A stretch of 12,633 nt of DNA. Source: CAZLKN01 sp964560135. GTDB lineage: Bacteria; Actinomycetota; JAICYB01. Both the position numbers and the translations under genes were made by a program. Of the stretch, positions 1 through 6,800 are shown piece by piece (the stretch's first letter is position 1; the number at the start of each line of letters is the position of its first letter). The notes under the pieces were generated by a model that worked only from the letters and a program-made list of their open reading frames with translations, had not been told where the DNA came from and ran no database searches. The stretch lies in assembly GCA_964560135.1 (NCBI GenBank), contig CAZLKN010000075.1, positions 1 to 12,633 of the forward strand. Reading direction: 5' to 3'.

Positions 1-678
<678 letters not shown>

Positions 679-703
679 TCCTCCACCACCATTCAGGCAT
701 CAC

Positions 704-732
704 GCGGCGGGCCCCCACTGGGGGCCCGCCGC
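704..732 (+). terminator. Strong hairpin downstream of groL, probable terminator
   Basis: Bases 704-716 (GCGGCGGGCCCCC) pair perfectly with 720-732 around a three-base ACT loop, giving a 13-bp, almost all-GC stem 26 bp after the groL stop. No T-run follows, so it is not a canonical intrinsic terminator. U-less hairpins of this kind are common after genes in high-GC Actinomycetota. It could also stabilise the groL mRNA 3' end. Confidence 0.75.
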
Positions 733-776
733 CGCTGTCGGGGGCCGTCGCCCACCCGGGAGCCCCCGGACCATCC

Positions 777-805
777 TTCGGTTCTGGCACGTTTCTTCCG
801 ATAAT
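777..805 (+). promoter_or_regulatory. Candidate promoter for the 832-1727 gene pair
   Basis: GATAAT at 800-805 matches five of six bases of the sigma-70-type -10 consensus. It stands out in very GC-rich DNA and lies after the groL hairpin. With 17-bp spacing the -35 position is TTCGGT (777-782), a poor match. Transcription would start near 812, about 20 bases before the ATG at 832. This rests on the -10 element only. Confidence 0.35.
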
Positions 806-831
806 GGAGGGGGAAAGGGTGATCGAAGACG

Positions 832-1299
832 ATGAGTCTGGGAGCCAGACCGCTCGGGTCCAGGGACGTGCGGGCCATCATCGACAAGAAGATGGCCGAC
901 TTCGAGCACGTCTCCGGCGGCCTGCGTCTGCTGCACCTCGACATCGACACCTACCTCGAGACCGCTGAGGACGACCCGGACGTGCGGATGGCGCTGGAGA
1001 CCGGGTTCATCGAGGATCTGTCCGAGGAGCTGCGCGACCCCGTCATCGTCGAGCTCTCCGACCGCGTCGTCTACACCTGCCCGCCGCTGGCCATCCGGGT
1101 GCTGGCCGACGAGCCCCCGGAGATCCATCGCGCGTTCGTGGAGGGCGCCTTCTTCCGCAAGTTCTTCTGCTTCTTCGTCCCCGCCGCCCACGAGGGCGGG
1201 GCCCGGTGGGAGGCCTCCGAGCAGGTCCGGGACATCATGCAGCGCCACTTCGCCTTCCAGCTCGTGGTCACCGAGACCGTCCTGGGTAAGGCCTCATGA
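832..1299 (+). CDS. Hypothetical protein, 155 aa, probably cytoplasmic
   Basis: I do not recognise the family. The ATG at 832 is the first usable start, because an in-frame TGA lies at 820-822. A purine-rich GGAGGGGGAAAGGG run (806-819) precedes it, but the nearest part ends 12 bases before the ATG, so the ribosome site is not ideal. The product has no signal peptide or clear membrane segment. It has an acidic first half (LHLDIDTYLETAEDDPDV, residues about 38-55) and a Phe-rich segment, AFFRKFFCFFVPAAHEGG, near residues 105-122. The stop codon overlaps the next start (ATGA at 1296-1299), so the two genes are probably co-transcribed and translationally coupled. Codon use matches the chromosome. 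It is likely a real, lineage-restricted gene. Confidence 0.75.
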   Translation: MSLGARPLGSRDVRAIIDKKMADFEHVSGGLRLLHLDIDTYLETAEDDPDVRMALETGFIEDLSEELRDPVIVELSDRVVYTCPPLAIRVLADEPPEIHRAFVEGAFFRKFFCFFVPAAHEGGARWEASEQVRDIMQRHFAFQLVVTETVLGKAS

Positions 1300-1727
1300 G
1301 ATCGGCCCTCCTGCGGCTGTCCACGCTCCTGGCCGTCGCCGCGCTGCTGCTGCCGGCCGCACCGGCCTCGGCGTCGGTCACCGACCGGGTCGTCTCTGTA
1401 CCCGTGTCCGGCGAGCCGCTGACGGCCGCGGGCTCCAAGCCGTCCTGCGCGGGCGAGGCCCCCCAGCACTTCCAGTGCCGGATGACCTGGGAGATCACCG
1501 GAGCTTTCGGGATCCGCATGGAGTGGGCCAACACCTTTTGGGGGGTCCAGCGGATCCGGTGGGACAGCCGGACCGGCTACGGCGAGGCGCGATGCTGGAA
1601 GCTGCCCAACCCGTCCAGGCCACCCACGTGTGAGGTCGAGAAGAATGATCGATTCCAGGTCGGACAGACCCTCACGATCACCGCCATCACCGTCGGCTCC
1701 GGGTACTGGCTCGTCGAGGTCGACTGA
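1296..1727 (+). CDS. Small secreted protein of unknown function, 143 aa
   Basis: The N-terminus is a classic Sec signal peptide: basic MRSALLR, a Leu/Ala-rich hydrophobic core, and an AxA-type cleavage site (PASA|SVTD) at about residue 26. The mature part of about 117 residues has four cysteines (in PSCAGE, FQCRM, ARCWK and PTCEVE), which suits two disulfides in an exported domain. It is rich in Trp and aromatic residues and looks beta-rich. No lipobox or anchor is visible, so it is probably free outside the membrane. The ATG overlaps the upstream stop in an ATGA quartet, implying translational coupling with the 832-1299 gene. I do not recognise the family. Confidence 0.78.
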   Translation: MRSALLRLSTLLAVAALLLPAAPASASVTDRVVSVPVSGEPLTAAGSKPSCAGEAPQHFQCRMTWEITGAFGIRMEWANTFWGVQRIRWDSRTGYGEARCWKLPNPSRPPTCEVEKNDRFQVGQTLTITAITVGSGYWLVEVD

Positions 1728-1783
1728 GGTCGCCCCTCCGGCGTCACGGTCCTCCGGTATCCTCCAGGAAAGCCCGTCCGCGC

Positions 1784-1790
1784 AGGAGGT
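1784..1790 (+). promoter_or_regulatory. Shine-Dalgarno site fixing the TTG start of guaB3
   Basis: AGGAGGT at 1784-1790 is a near-perfect anti-16S match, six bases before the TTG at 1797. It is the strongest ribosome-binding site in the window and makes the rare TTG start credible. A TATCCT hexamer at 1758-1763 is a possible -10 element, but no convincing -35 was seen. Confidence 0.8.
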
Positions 1791-1796
1791 ACTCCG

Positions 1797-2954
1797 TTGG
1801 AGATCGAGATCGGCCTGGGGAAAACGGCACGTCGTGCCTACGGATTCGACGAGGTGTCCATCGTGCCCTCGCGGCGCACCCGCGACCCCGACGACGTGGA
1901 CATCTCCTGGGAGCTCGACGCCTGGCGGTTCGATCTGCCGCTGATGGGCTCGGCGATGGACGCCGTGGTGTCCCCCCAGAGCGCCATCGAGATCGGGAGG
2001 CTCGGCGGGCTCGCCGTCCTCAACCTCGAGGGCCTGTGGACCCGCTACGAGGACCCGGCCCCCGTCTACGAGCGGATCGCCGAGGCCACCCCCGAGGAGG
2101 CCACTAAGGTCATCCAGGACGTCTACAACCAGCCGATCCGCGGCGAGCTCATGACCGAGCGGATCCGCGAGATCAAGGCCGCCGGGGTCGTGGCCTGCGC
2201 GTCGCTCACCCCGCAGCGGGTCGAGGGGCACGCCGCCGACGTGCTGGCCGCGGAGCTCGACATCCTCGTGATCCAGGGCACGGTGGTGTCCGCCGAGCAC
2301 GTGTCCACGACCCGGGAGCCGCTGAACCTCAAGGAGTTCATCCGCACCTTCGACCTGCCGGTGATCGTCGGCGGGTGCGCGTCCTACTCCACCGCGCTGC
2401 ACCTGATGCGCACCGGTGCCGTCGGTGTGCTCGTCGGGGTCGGTCCGGGGGCGGCGTGCACGTCGCGTCAGGTGCTCGGGATCGGTGTGCCCCAGGCCAC
2501 CGCCATCGCCGACGCCGCCGGCGCCCGCACCCGGCACCTGGAGGAGACCGGACGCTACTGCCACGTGATCGCCGACGGCGGGATGCGTACCGGCGGAGAC
2601 ATCGCCAAGGCGATCGCTTGCGGCGCCGATTCGGTGATGATCGCCTCGCCTCTGGCCGGCGCCCTCGACTCGCCCGGCCGCGGCTACCACTGGGGCATGG
2701 CCACCTTCCATCCCGAGCTCCCGCGGGGGACCCGGGTGAGGACGGGGCAGAGCGCCACCCTGAAGGAGATCCTCGTGGGCCCGGCGGTCGTGAACGACGG
2801 CACCCTGAACCTGTTCGGGGCCTTGCGTTTCGCCATGGCGACCTCCGGGTACGGCACGGTCCGTGAATTCCACAAGGCCGAGCTCGTGGTGGCGCCCGCG
2901 GTCAAGACGGAGGGCAAGGACCTCCAGCGGGCCCAGGGTGTCGGGATGGCCTAA
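1797..2954 (+). CDS. guaB3: GuaB3-family IMP dehydrogenase-related protein
   Basis: This is a member of the IMP dehydrogenase/GMP reductase (beta/alpha)8-barrel superfamily, which interconverts IMP and XMP or GMP in purine metabolism. It has 385 residues and lacks the two CBS domains of canonical IMPDH (about 490 residues), as is usual for the actinobacterial GuaB3 group. Visible motifs are the N-terminal barrel start (YGFDEVSIVPSRRT, about 15-28), the catalytic loop GVGPGAACTSR with nucleophile Cys221, and the phosphate-binding DGGMRTGGDIAKAIACGAD (260-278). The retained Cys argues for an active enzyme, but the exact reaction of GuaB3 proteins is less settled than that of GuaB. The start is TTG with an excellent ribosome site. 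The 3' end overlaps the next gene by 17 bases. Canonical guaB is not in the window; guaA lies about 2.2 kb downstream. Confidence 0.93.
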   Translation: MEIEIGLGKTARRAYGFDEVSIVPSRRTRDPDDVDISWELDAWRFDLPLMGSAMDAVVSPQSAIEIGRLGGLAVLNLEGLWTRYEDPAPVYERIAEATPEEATKVIQDVYNQPIRGELMTERIREIKAAGVVACASLTPQRVEGHAADVLAAELDILVIQGTVVSAEHVSTTREPLNLKEFIRTFDLPVIVGGCASYSTALHLMRTGAVGVLVGVGPGAACTSRQVLGIGVPQATAIADAAGARTRHLEETGRYCHVIADGGMRTGGDIAKAIACGADSVMIASPLAGALDSPGRGYHWGMATFHPELPRGTRVRTGQSATLKEILVGPAVVNDGTLNLFGALRFAMATSGYGTVREFHKAELVVAPAVKTEGKDLQRAQGVGMA

Positions 2955-3729
2955 GCCCCTCGGCGCGACGATCCTCGCCGGCCTGCTGCTCACGGCCTGC
3001 GTGGTCGAGGTCCCCGTCGAGGAGGTTCCCGGTGACGCGGAACCCGACGACGTGTCGCGGGTGCCGCACGGCGCGGAGCTGGCCGGCGGGGTCGGATCGG
3101 AGGCCGTCACGTTCCTTCGCGACGACGTGCCGCGGATGGTCGTCGAGGTGAAAGCCGTCGAGGGCCACGAGCTGTCCGACGAGGCGCTCGAGCACCTGGT
3201 CTCGGTGATGGACGAGGTTCTCGACAAGTCCGAGGGCATCGAGTTGCGTGTGGCCACGATCCCCGAAACCGCTGAATCCTACGACGGCCAGGACCTCGTC
3301 GACCTCGAGGCCGAGCACCGCGAGGTGCCGATCTCCGCGGACGTGGCGAGCGTGTTGGTTCTCTCGCTCAACGGCGACTTCCGCGACGCGCCCGTCGTCG
3401 GTGTCGCCTACTCGGGGTCGTCCTTCGCGATCTTCCCGGAGACCATGGAGGAGGCATCGTCTCCGCTTGCCTCCCGGGCGGCCATGGAGCGCGCGGTGCT
3501 CGTTCACGAGATGGGCCATCTCCTGCGGCTGGTGAACGTCGGGTACGAGTCGCCCCGGGACCGGGAGGACACCGATCATCCCCACCACTCGGTCAACGAG
3601 GATTCGGTGATGCACTGGGCGGTGCAGAGCGCCTCCCTGGCCGACGTTCTCGAGGGCGGGCCCCCGGACACCTTCGACGACGACGACCGGGCCGACCTCG
3701 AAGATCTGAAGGCAGGCAGGCTGCCGTAG
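2938..3729 (+). CDS. Predicted zinc metalloprotease lipoprotein, paralogue 1
   Basis: From a GTG at 2938 the product has 263 residues and begins with a lipoprotein signal: MSGWPKPLG, hydrophobic ATILAGLLL, lipobox LTAC with Cys21. This start is preferred over an in-frame ATG at 2863, which would bury the lipobox behind an Arg-rich extension inside guaB3. The ribosome site is weak, so translational coupling with guaB3 (17-base overlap) is likely. Residues 190-194 are HEMGH, the zinc-binding and catalytic HExxH. The segment YESPRDREDTDHPHHS follows, rich in Asp/His that could give the third ligand, then SVMHW resembling a metzincin Met-turn. The Gly three residues after HExxH in metzincins is Arg here. 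The C-terminus is acidic (FDDDDRADLEDL). Substrate is unknown; the product is presumably anchored to the outer face of the membrane. The downstream neighbour 4027-4914 is a paralogue. Confidence 0.8.
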   Translation: MSGWPKPLGATILAGLLLTACVVEVPVEEVPGDAEPDDVSRVPHGAELAGGVGSEAVTFLRDDVPRMVVEVKAVEGHELSDEALEHLVSVMDEVLDKSEGIELRVATIPETAESYDGQDLVDLEAEHREVPISADVASVLVLSLNGDFRDAPVVGVAYSGSSFAIFPETMEEASSPLASRAAMERAVLVHEMGHLLRLVNVGYESPRDREDTDHPHHSVNEDSVMHWAVQSASLADVLEGGPPDTFDDDDRADLEDLKAGRLP

Positions 3730-3742
3730 ACGCCGATCGGAG

Positions 3743-3757
3743 GGTCGTCCGACGACC
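3743..3757 (+). terminator. Small hairpin after the first metalloprotease gene
   Basis: GGTCGT (3743-3748) pairs with ACGACC (3752-3757) around a three-base loop, 13 bp after the stop. It is followed directly by the palindrome CGGCGCGCCG (3761-3770). There is no T-run. It may terminate or attenuate the guaB3 transcript. Confidence 0.35.
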
Positions 3758-3769
3758 TGCCGGCGCGCC

Positions 3770-3844
3770 GCGGGGACGGGTGCCGCGCGGCGCGGGGACG
3801 GGTGCCGCTCGGGTGCGCCGTCTTCCGCTCGGGTGCGCCGTCTG
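3770..3844. repeat. Two adjoining short tandem duplications
   Basis: GCGGGGACGGGTGCCGC occurs at 3770-3786 and 3792-3808 (period 22). It runs into a 20-bp tandem unit, CCGCTCGGGTGCGCCGTCTT, at 3805-3824, repeated at 3825-3844 with only the last base changed. These look like replication-slippage products in non-coding DNA just before the 47-bp repeats. No coding content is apparent. Confidence 0.8.
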
Positions 3845-3886
3845 CGGAGCAAGGTGGCCGCCTGACGTGCATAACGCTCCGCAGAC
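3840..3886. repeat. 47-bp palindrome-ended element, copy A
   Basis: The element starts with GTCTGCGGAGC (3840-3850) and ends with its exact reverse complement GCTCCGCAGAC (3876-3886) around a 25-base centre. Copy B at 3912-3958 differs at one base only (C at 3861, T at 3933). The form is that of an intergenic palindromic repeat (REP or small MITE-like). It carries no ORF worth calling. Confidence 0.85.
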
Positions 3887-3911
3887 ATCCGCAAGAACCG
3901 TGGCCGTATTG

Positions 3912-3958
3912 GTCTGCGGAGCAAGGTGGCCGTCTGACGTGCATAACGCTCCGCAGAC
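3912..3958. repeat. 47-bp palindrome-ended element, copy B
   Basis: 46 of 47 bases match copy A, in the same orientation, after a 25-bp unrelated spacer (3887-3911). The same 11-bp perfect inverted ends are present (3912-3922 and 3948-3958). The gap continues to 4026 with a further 9-bp inverted repeat, ACGCCGGCC (3968-3976) and GGCCGGCGT (4002-4010). No promoter with a clear -35 was found in it. Confidence 0.85.
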
Positions 3959-4014
3959 GTACACGGGACGCCGGCCGGGGTCTGGTCTCCGCCCCCAAAT
4001 TGGCCGGCGTGGGT

Positions 4015-4020
4015 CATGCT
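4015..4020 (+). promoter_or_regulatory. Candidate -10 element for a leaderless start at 4027
   Basis: CATGCT ends six bases before the ATG at 4027. The guaA start shows the same arrangement: CATCCT at 5115-5120, then six bases, then GTG at 5127. Both would place the transcription start on the start codon. The purine tracts before both starts (TGAGGC, GGAGAG) are too close to act as ordinary ribosome sites. No -35 match is seen. Confidence 0.3.
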
Positions 4021-4026
4021 TGAGGC

Positions 4027-4914
4027 ATGCGCAGGTTCCTCGTGCTCGTGCTCGTCCTCGCCGTCGGGTGTGGCGGTCCAGGCCTGCCCACCGCGGATCC
4101 GCCGGTGACCGCACCTCCGGGCGACGCCACCCCGGCCCCCGATGCTCCGGCCGGTCCGCAGGACGAGCAGCCGCCCCCGCCGGGCCCTGAGGACGCTGGG
4201 GCACCGGCGCCTCCGCAGGGCGGCGTCCAGGAGGAGCAGCCACCGGCAGCGGCACCCGGAAACGACCAGGGGCCCGTGGGGGCCAACGCCCGGGCCTACC
4301 TCCAGGACACCTTCCCCCGACTCGTCGTGGAGATCCACGCCGTGTCGGGCCGTGAACCCTCGGCAGACGCCCTGGGCCATCTCCGTGCCAAGGTCGGCGA
4401 GGTGGCGGCCAAGCCCGCGGGGATCGACGTCCGCAGGGGCGAGATCCCCGCCTCGAGCGACCGCTACACGGTCGAGGAGCTCAAGGCCCTGGAGCGCCGG
4501 CACCGGCGCACGTCCACGGGCGGGGACACGGCGAGCGTCCACGCCCTGTACCTGAACGGTTCCTTCGCCCCCGACGAGGGTGTGCTGGCGATCGTGTTCT
4601 CGGCGTCCTCGATCGCGGTCTTCCCCGATCAGATCGCCCGCGCGGCCACGCCGGTGGTCTCCGCGTCGCGCATCGAACGCTCGGTGTTGCTGCACGAGAT
4701 GGGGCACCTCATGGGCCTGATCAATCTCGGCTACCACTCACCGCGCGACCGCGAGGACCCCGACCATCCGCACCACTCCCGCAACCGCAACTCGGTCATG
4801 TACTGGGCGGTGGAGACCAACCTCGTGCTCACGATCCTCAGCGGTCCCCCGCCGGACGACTTCGACGCCGACGACCGCGCCGACCTCGCCGACCTGCGAG
4901 CAGGCCGGCTGTAG
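4027..4914 (+). CDS. Predicted zinc metalloprotease lipoprotein, paralogue 2
   Basis: This 295-residue protein starts with a lipoprotein signal (MRRFLVLVLVLAVGC, lipobox AVGC, Cys15). A Pro/Ala/Glu/Gln-rich spacer (about 17-84) would hold the catalytic domain away from the membrane. The domain from about residue 88 aligns end to end with the 2938-3729 product, with roughly half the residues identical by eye: FPRLVVEIHAVSG, LYLNGSF, LLHEMGHLMGLINLGYHSPRDRE, and the acidic FDADDRADLADLRAGRL. HExxH is at 223-227 with the metzincin-like Gly retained (HEMGHLMG). Asn follows where metzincins have the third ligand, and a DHPHHS cluster plus SVMYW comes after. Inference: an externally anchored protease of unknown substrate, produced by local duplication. 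The ATG has only GAGG one base away, so leaderless translation is possible. Confidence 0.83.
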   Translation: MRRFLVLVLVLAVGCGGPGLPTADPPVTAPPGDATPAPDAPAGPQDEQPPPPGPEDAGAPAPPQGGVQEEQPPAAAPGNDQGPVGANARAYLQDTFPRLVVEIHAVSGREPSADALGHLRAKVGEVAAKPAGIDVRRGEIPASSDRYTVEELKALERRHRRTSTGGDTASVHALYLNGSFAPDEGVLAIVFSASSIAVFPDQIARAATPVVSASRIERSVLLHEMGHLMGLINLGYHSPRDREDPDHPHHSRNRNSVMYWAVETNLVLTILSGPPPDDFDADDRADLADLRAGRL

Positions 4915-4927
4915 AGCCCCTTGCCCC

Positions 4928-5055
4928 CTGGGGGACGACGTTCAGCACGATCCACGGATCCTGGGCGAACGTCGTCCTCGAAGGGGTCCTGGAGACCCCC
5001 TGGAGGACGACCTTCGGCCGAAAGAGCGGCCGGATGGCGCAACGTCGTCCCCCAG
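4928..5055. other. Highly structured intergenic element upstream of guaA
   Basis: Four alternating copies of a GGACGAC(G/C)TT motif occur about every 36 bp: forward at 4933 and 5005, reverse at 4968 and 5041. The outermost pair forms a perfect 15-bp stem (4928-4942 with 5041-5055). The middle pair forms a 9-bp stem (4971-4979 with 5003-5011) enclosing a 6-bp GGGGTC/GACCCC stem (4983-4988 with 4994-4999). CGGCCG pairs with CGGCCG (5015-5020 with 5027-5032). The first pair can instead form an 11-bp stem (4933-4943 with 4967-4977). The element could be a terminator for the preceding gene, a leader or attenuator for guaA, or a dispersed palindromic repeat. The remaining 5056-5126 shows nothing definite. 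Confidence 0.7.
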
Positions 5056-5126
5056 TGGTGGGGGCGGGGCGGGAACCCGGCAGGGCCGCGGTGGAGCGCG
5101 TTGGCCGCGTCTGGCATCCTGGAGAG

Positions 5127-6677
5127 GTGACGCGCCCTCCCGACGCCGCCGAGCCGGTCTTCGTGGTCGACTTCGGCGCGCAGTACGCGCAGCTCATCGC
5201 CCGCCGCGTCCGCGAGTGCCACGTCTACTCGGAGATCGTCCCCCACACCGTGAGCGCCGACGAGCTCGCCCGGCGCAACCCGAAGGGCATCATCCTGTCC
5301 GGGGGCCCGGCATCGGTCTACGCCCCCGAGGCACTGGACTGCGACCATCGGATCCTGCGCCTCGGCGTGCCGGTGCTCGGGATCTGCTACGGACAGCAGC
5401 TCATGTCCAGGGTGCTCGGGGGCGAGGTCGGCCACACCGAGGTCGGCGAGTACGGCAAGACCGACCTCGAGCTCGTGGGCGGCGACTCGGTGCTCTTCGA
5501 GGGAGTCCCCGAGCGGACGGTGGCCTGGATGTCCCACCGCGATGCCGTGGTGAAGGCTCCACCGGGGTTCCAGGTGACGGCGGCTACGCCGACGTGTCCG
5601 GTGGCGGCGATGGAGGACCCCGACGACGGCCTGTACGGGGTCCAGTTCCATCCCGAGGTCATGCACACCCCCCGCGGCACCGACATCCTGAAGAACTTCC
5701 TGTACCGGGCGTGCGAGGTGCTGCCGACCTGGACGCCGCTCGAGATCATCGATGAGGCGGTCGCGAACATCCAGGCCCAGGTGGGCGGGGGGAAGGTCGT
5801 GTGCGGGCTGTCCGGCGGGGTCGACTCGGCGGTGGCCGCGCTGCTCGTCCACAAGGCCGTCGGCGACCAGCTCACCTGCATCTTCGTCGACCACGGACTG
5901 CTCCGCGAGGGGGAGGCCGACCAGGTCATCGAGGCGTTCCGCCGCCACTTCCACGTGGAGCTGATCCATGTGGACGCCCACGAGCGGTTCCTCGCCGCCC
6001 TCGAGGGCGTGAGCGACCCGGAGCACAAGCGCAAGGTGATCGGCGAGAACTTCATCCGGGTGTTCGAGGAGGTGGCCCGGGGGCTCGGCGAGGTGCGCTA
6101 CCTGGTGCAGGGCACCCTCTACCCGGACGTGATCGAGTCCGGGTCGGCCACCGCGGCCACGATCAAGACCCACCACAACGTCGGTGGCCTGCCCGAGGTG
6201 ATGGATCTCGCGCTCGTGGAGCCTCTGCGCAACCTGTTCAAGGACGAGGTGCGCAAGGTGGGCGAGGAGCTCGGCCTCCCAGAGGAGATGGTCTGGCGGC
6301 AGCCGTTCCCGGGCCCGGGTCTGGCGGTGCGGGTGATCGGCGAGATCACCGAGGAGCGGCTGGACATCGTGCGGCACGCCGACCACATCGTCCGGGAAGA
6401 GCTGCGCAAGGCCGGACTCGAACGGGAGATCTGGCAGTCCTTCGCCGCGCTCCCGGCGATCCGGTCGGTGGGGGTGCAGGGCGACGAGCGTACCTACGCC
6501 TACCCGGTGGTGGTGCGGGCCGTGACCTCCGAGGATGCCATGACCGCCGACTGGGCCCGGATCCCCCACGAGGTCCTCGAGAAGATCTCGAACCGGATCT
6601 GCGCGGAGGTGCGCGGCGTGAACCGGGTGGTCTACGACGTCACGTCCAAGCCCCCGGGCACCATCGAGTGGGAGTAG
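5127..6677 (+). CDS. guaA: GMP synthase (glutamine-hydrolysing)
   Basis: GuaA converts XMP, ATP and glutamine to GMP in the cytoplasm, the last step of guanine nucleotide synthesis. The 516-residue product has the normal length and full domain order. The class I glutamine amidotransferase domain (about 10-195) has nucleophile Cys87 in GICYGQQ and the partner His175 and Glu177 in FHPEV. The ATP-pyrophosphatase domain has P-loop SGGVDS (229-234), followed by LVQGTLYPDVIESGS. The dimerisation domain ends with the conserved DVTSKPPGTIEWE. The GTG at 5127 is chosen because it gives the family N-terminus just before VFVVDFGAQY. An ATG at 5034 would add 31 residues encoded partly by the structured element. 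GGAG lies only two bases before the GTG, so leaderless initiation is possible. The stop is immediately followed by the 123-bp repeat. Confidence 0.98.
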   Translation: MTRPPDAAEPVFVVDFGAQYAQLIARRVRECHVYSEIVPHTVSADELARRNPKGIILSGGPASVYAPEALDCDHRILRLGVPVLGICYGQQLMSRVLGGEVGHTEVGEYGKTDLELVGGDSVLFEGVPERTVAWMSHRDAVVKAPPGFQVTAATPTCPVAAMEDPDDGLYGVQFHPEVMHTPRGTDILKNFLYRACEVLPTWTPLEIIDEAVANIQAQVGGGKVVCGLSGGVDSAVAALLVHKAVGDQLTCIFVDHGLLREGEADQVIEAFRRHFHVELIHVDAHERFLAALEGVSDPEHKRKVIGENFIRVFEEVARGLGEVRYLVQGTLYPDVIESGSATAATIKTHHNVGGLPEVMDLALVEPLRNLFKDEVRKVGEELGLPEEMVWRQPFPGPGLAVRVIGEITEERLDIVRHADHIVREELRKAGLEREIWQSFAALPAIRSVGVQGDERTYAYPVVVRAVTSEDAMTADWARIPHEVLEKISNRICAEVRGVNRVVYDVTSKPPGTIEWE

Positions 6678-6800
6678 CTTCCCGGCCCGGTTAGGCAGGG
6701 AACCGCCCTTTCACGGCGAACCCGTTAGCGCGAGGGAACTCCACGCTCACGAGGGGGAAGCCGTGCATCGCAGAAGCATCGCCCGTCTCCTGGCGGTCGC
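6678..6800 (+). repeat. 123-bp direct repeat, copy 1 (leader plus signal-peptide start)
   Basis: Bases 6678-6782 are identical to 7851-7955 (105 bp). Identity then continues to 6800 with three mismatches (6783, 6789, 6790). The repeat starts at the first base after the guaA stop and contains an 85-base untranslated leader, a GAGGGGG ribosome site and a GTG start. The leader can form a hairpin (6698-6700 with 6721-6723, and 6704-6707 with 6715-6718). It also has an internal imperfect repeat, GTTAGGCAGGGAAC (6690-6703) and GTTAGCGCGAGGGAAC (6724-6739). Confidence 0.95.

Noticed and set aside
2863..2937. ATG 2863 as the start of the first lipoprotease
   Set aside because: It would put an Arg-rich 25-residue extension encoded within guaB3 before the lipoprotein signal. 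GTG 2938 places the lipobox Cys at residue 21.
1071..3257. Long minus-strand open frame (728 codons), and similar long minus frames at 2902-4737, 4731-6569, 7864-9438 and 11068-12630
   Set aside because: These are stop-poor shadows of GC-rich + strand genes. They cross several genuine genes and their translations are low-complexity Arg/Gly/His-rich with no family motif.
3840..3958. Two 47-bp repeats with a 25-bp spacer as a minimal CRISPR array
   Set aside because: There are only two copies, the spacer is short, the repeat is longer than usual with 11-bp inverted ends, and no cas genes are present. A palindromic intergenic element fits better.
5034..5126. ATG 5034 as the guaA start
   Set aside because: It adds 31 residues without family similarity, encoded partly inside the palindromic element. 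GTG 5127 gives the usual GuaA N-terminus and length.
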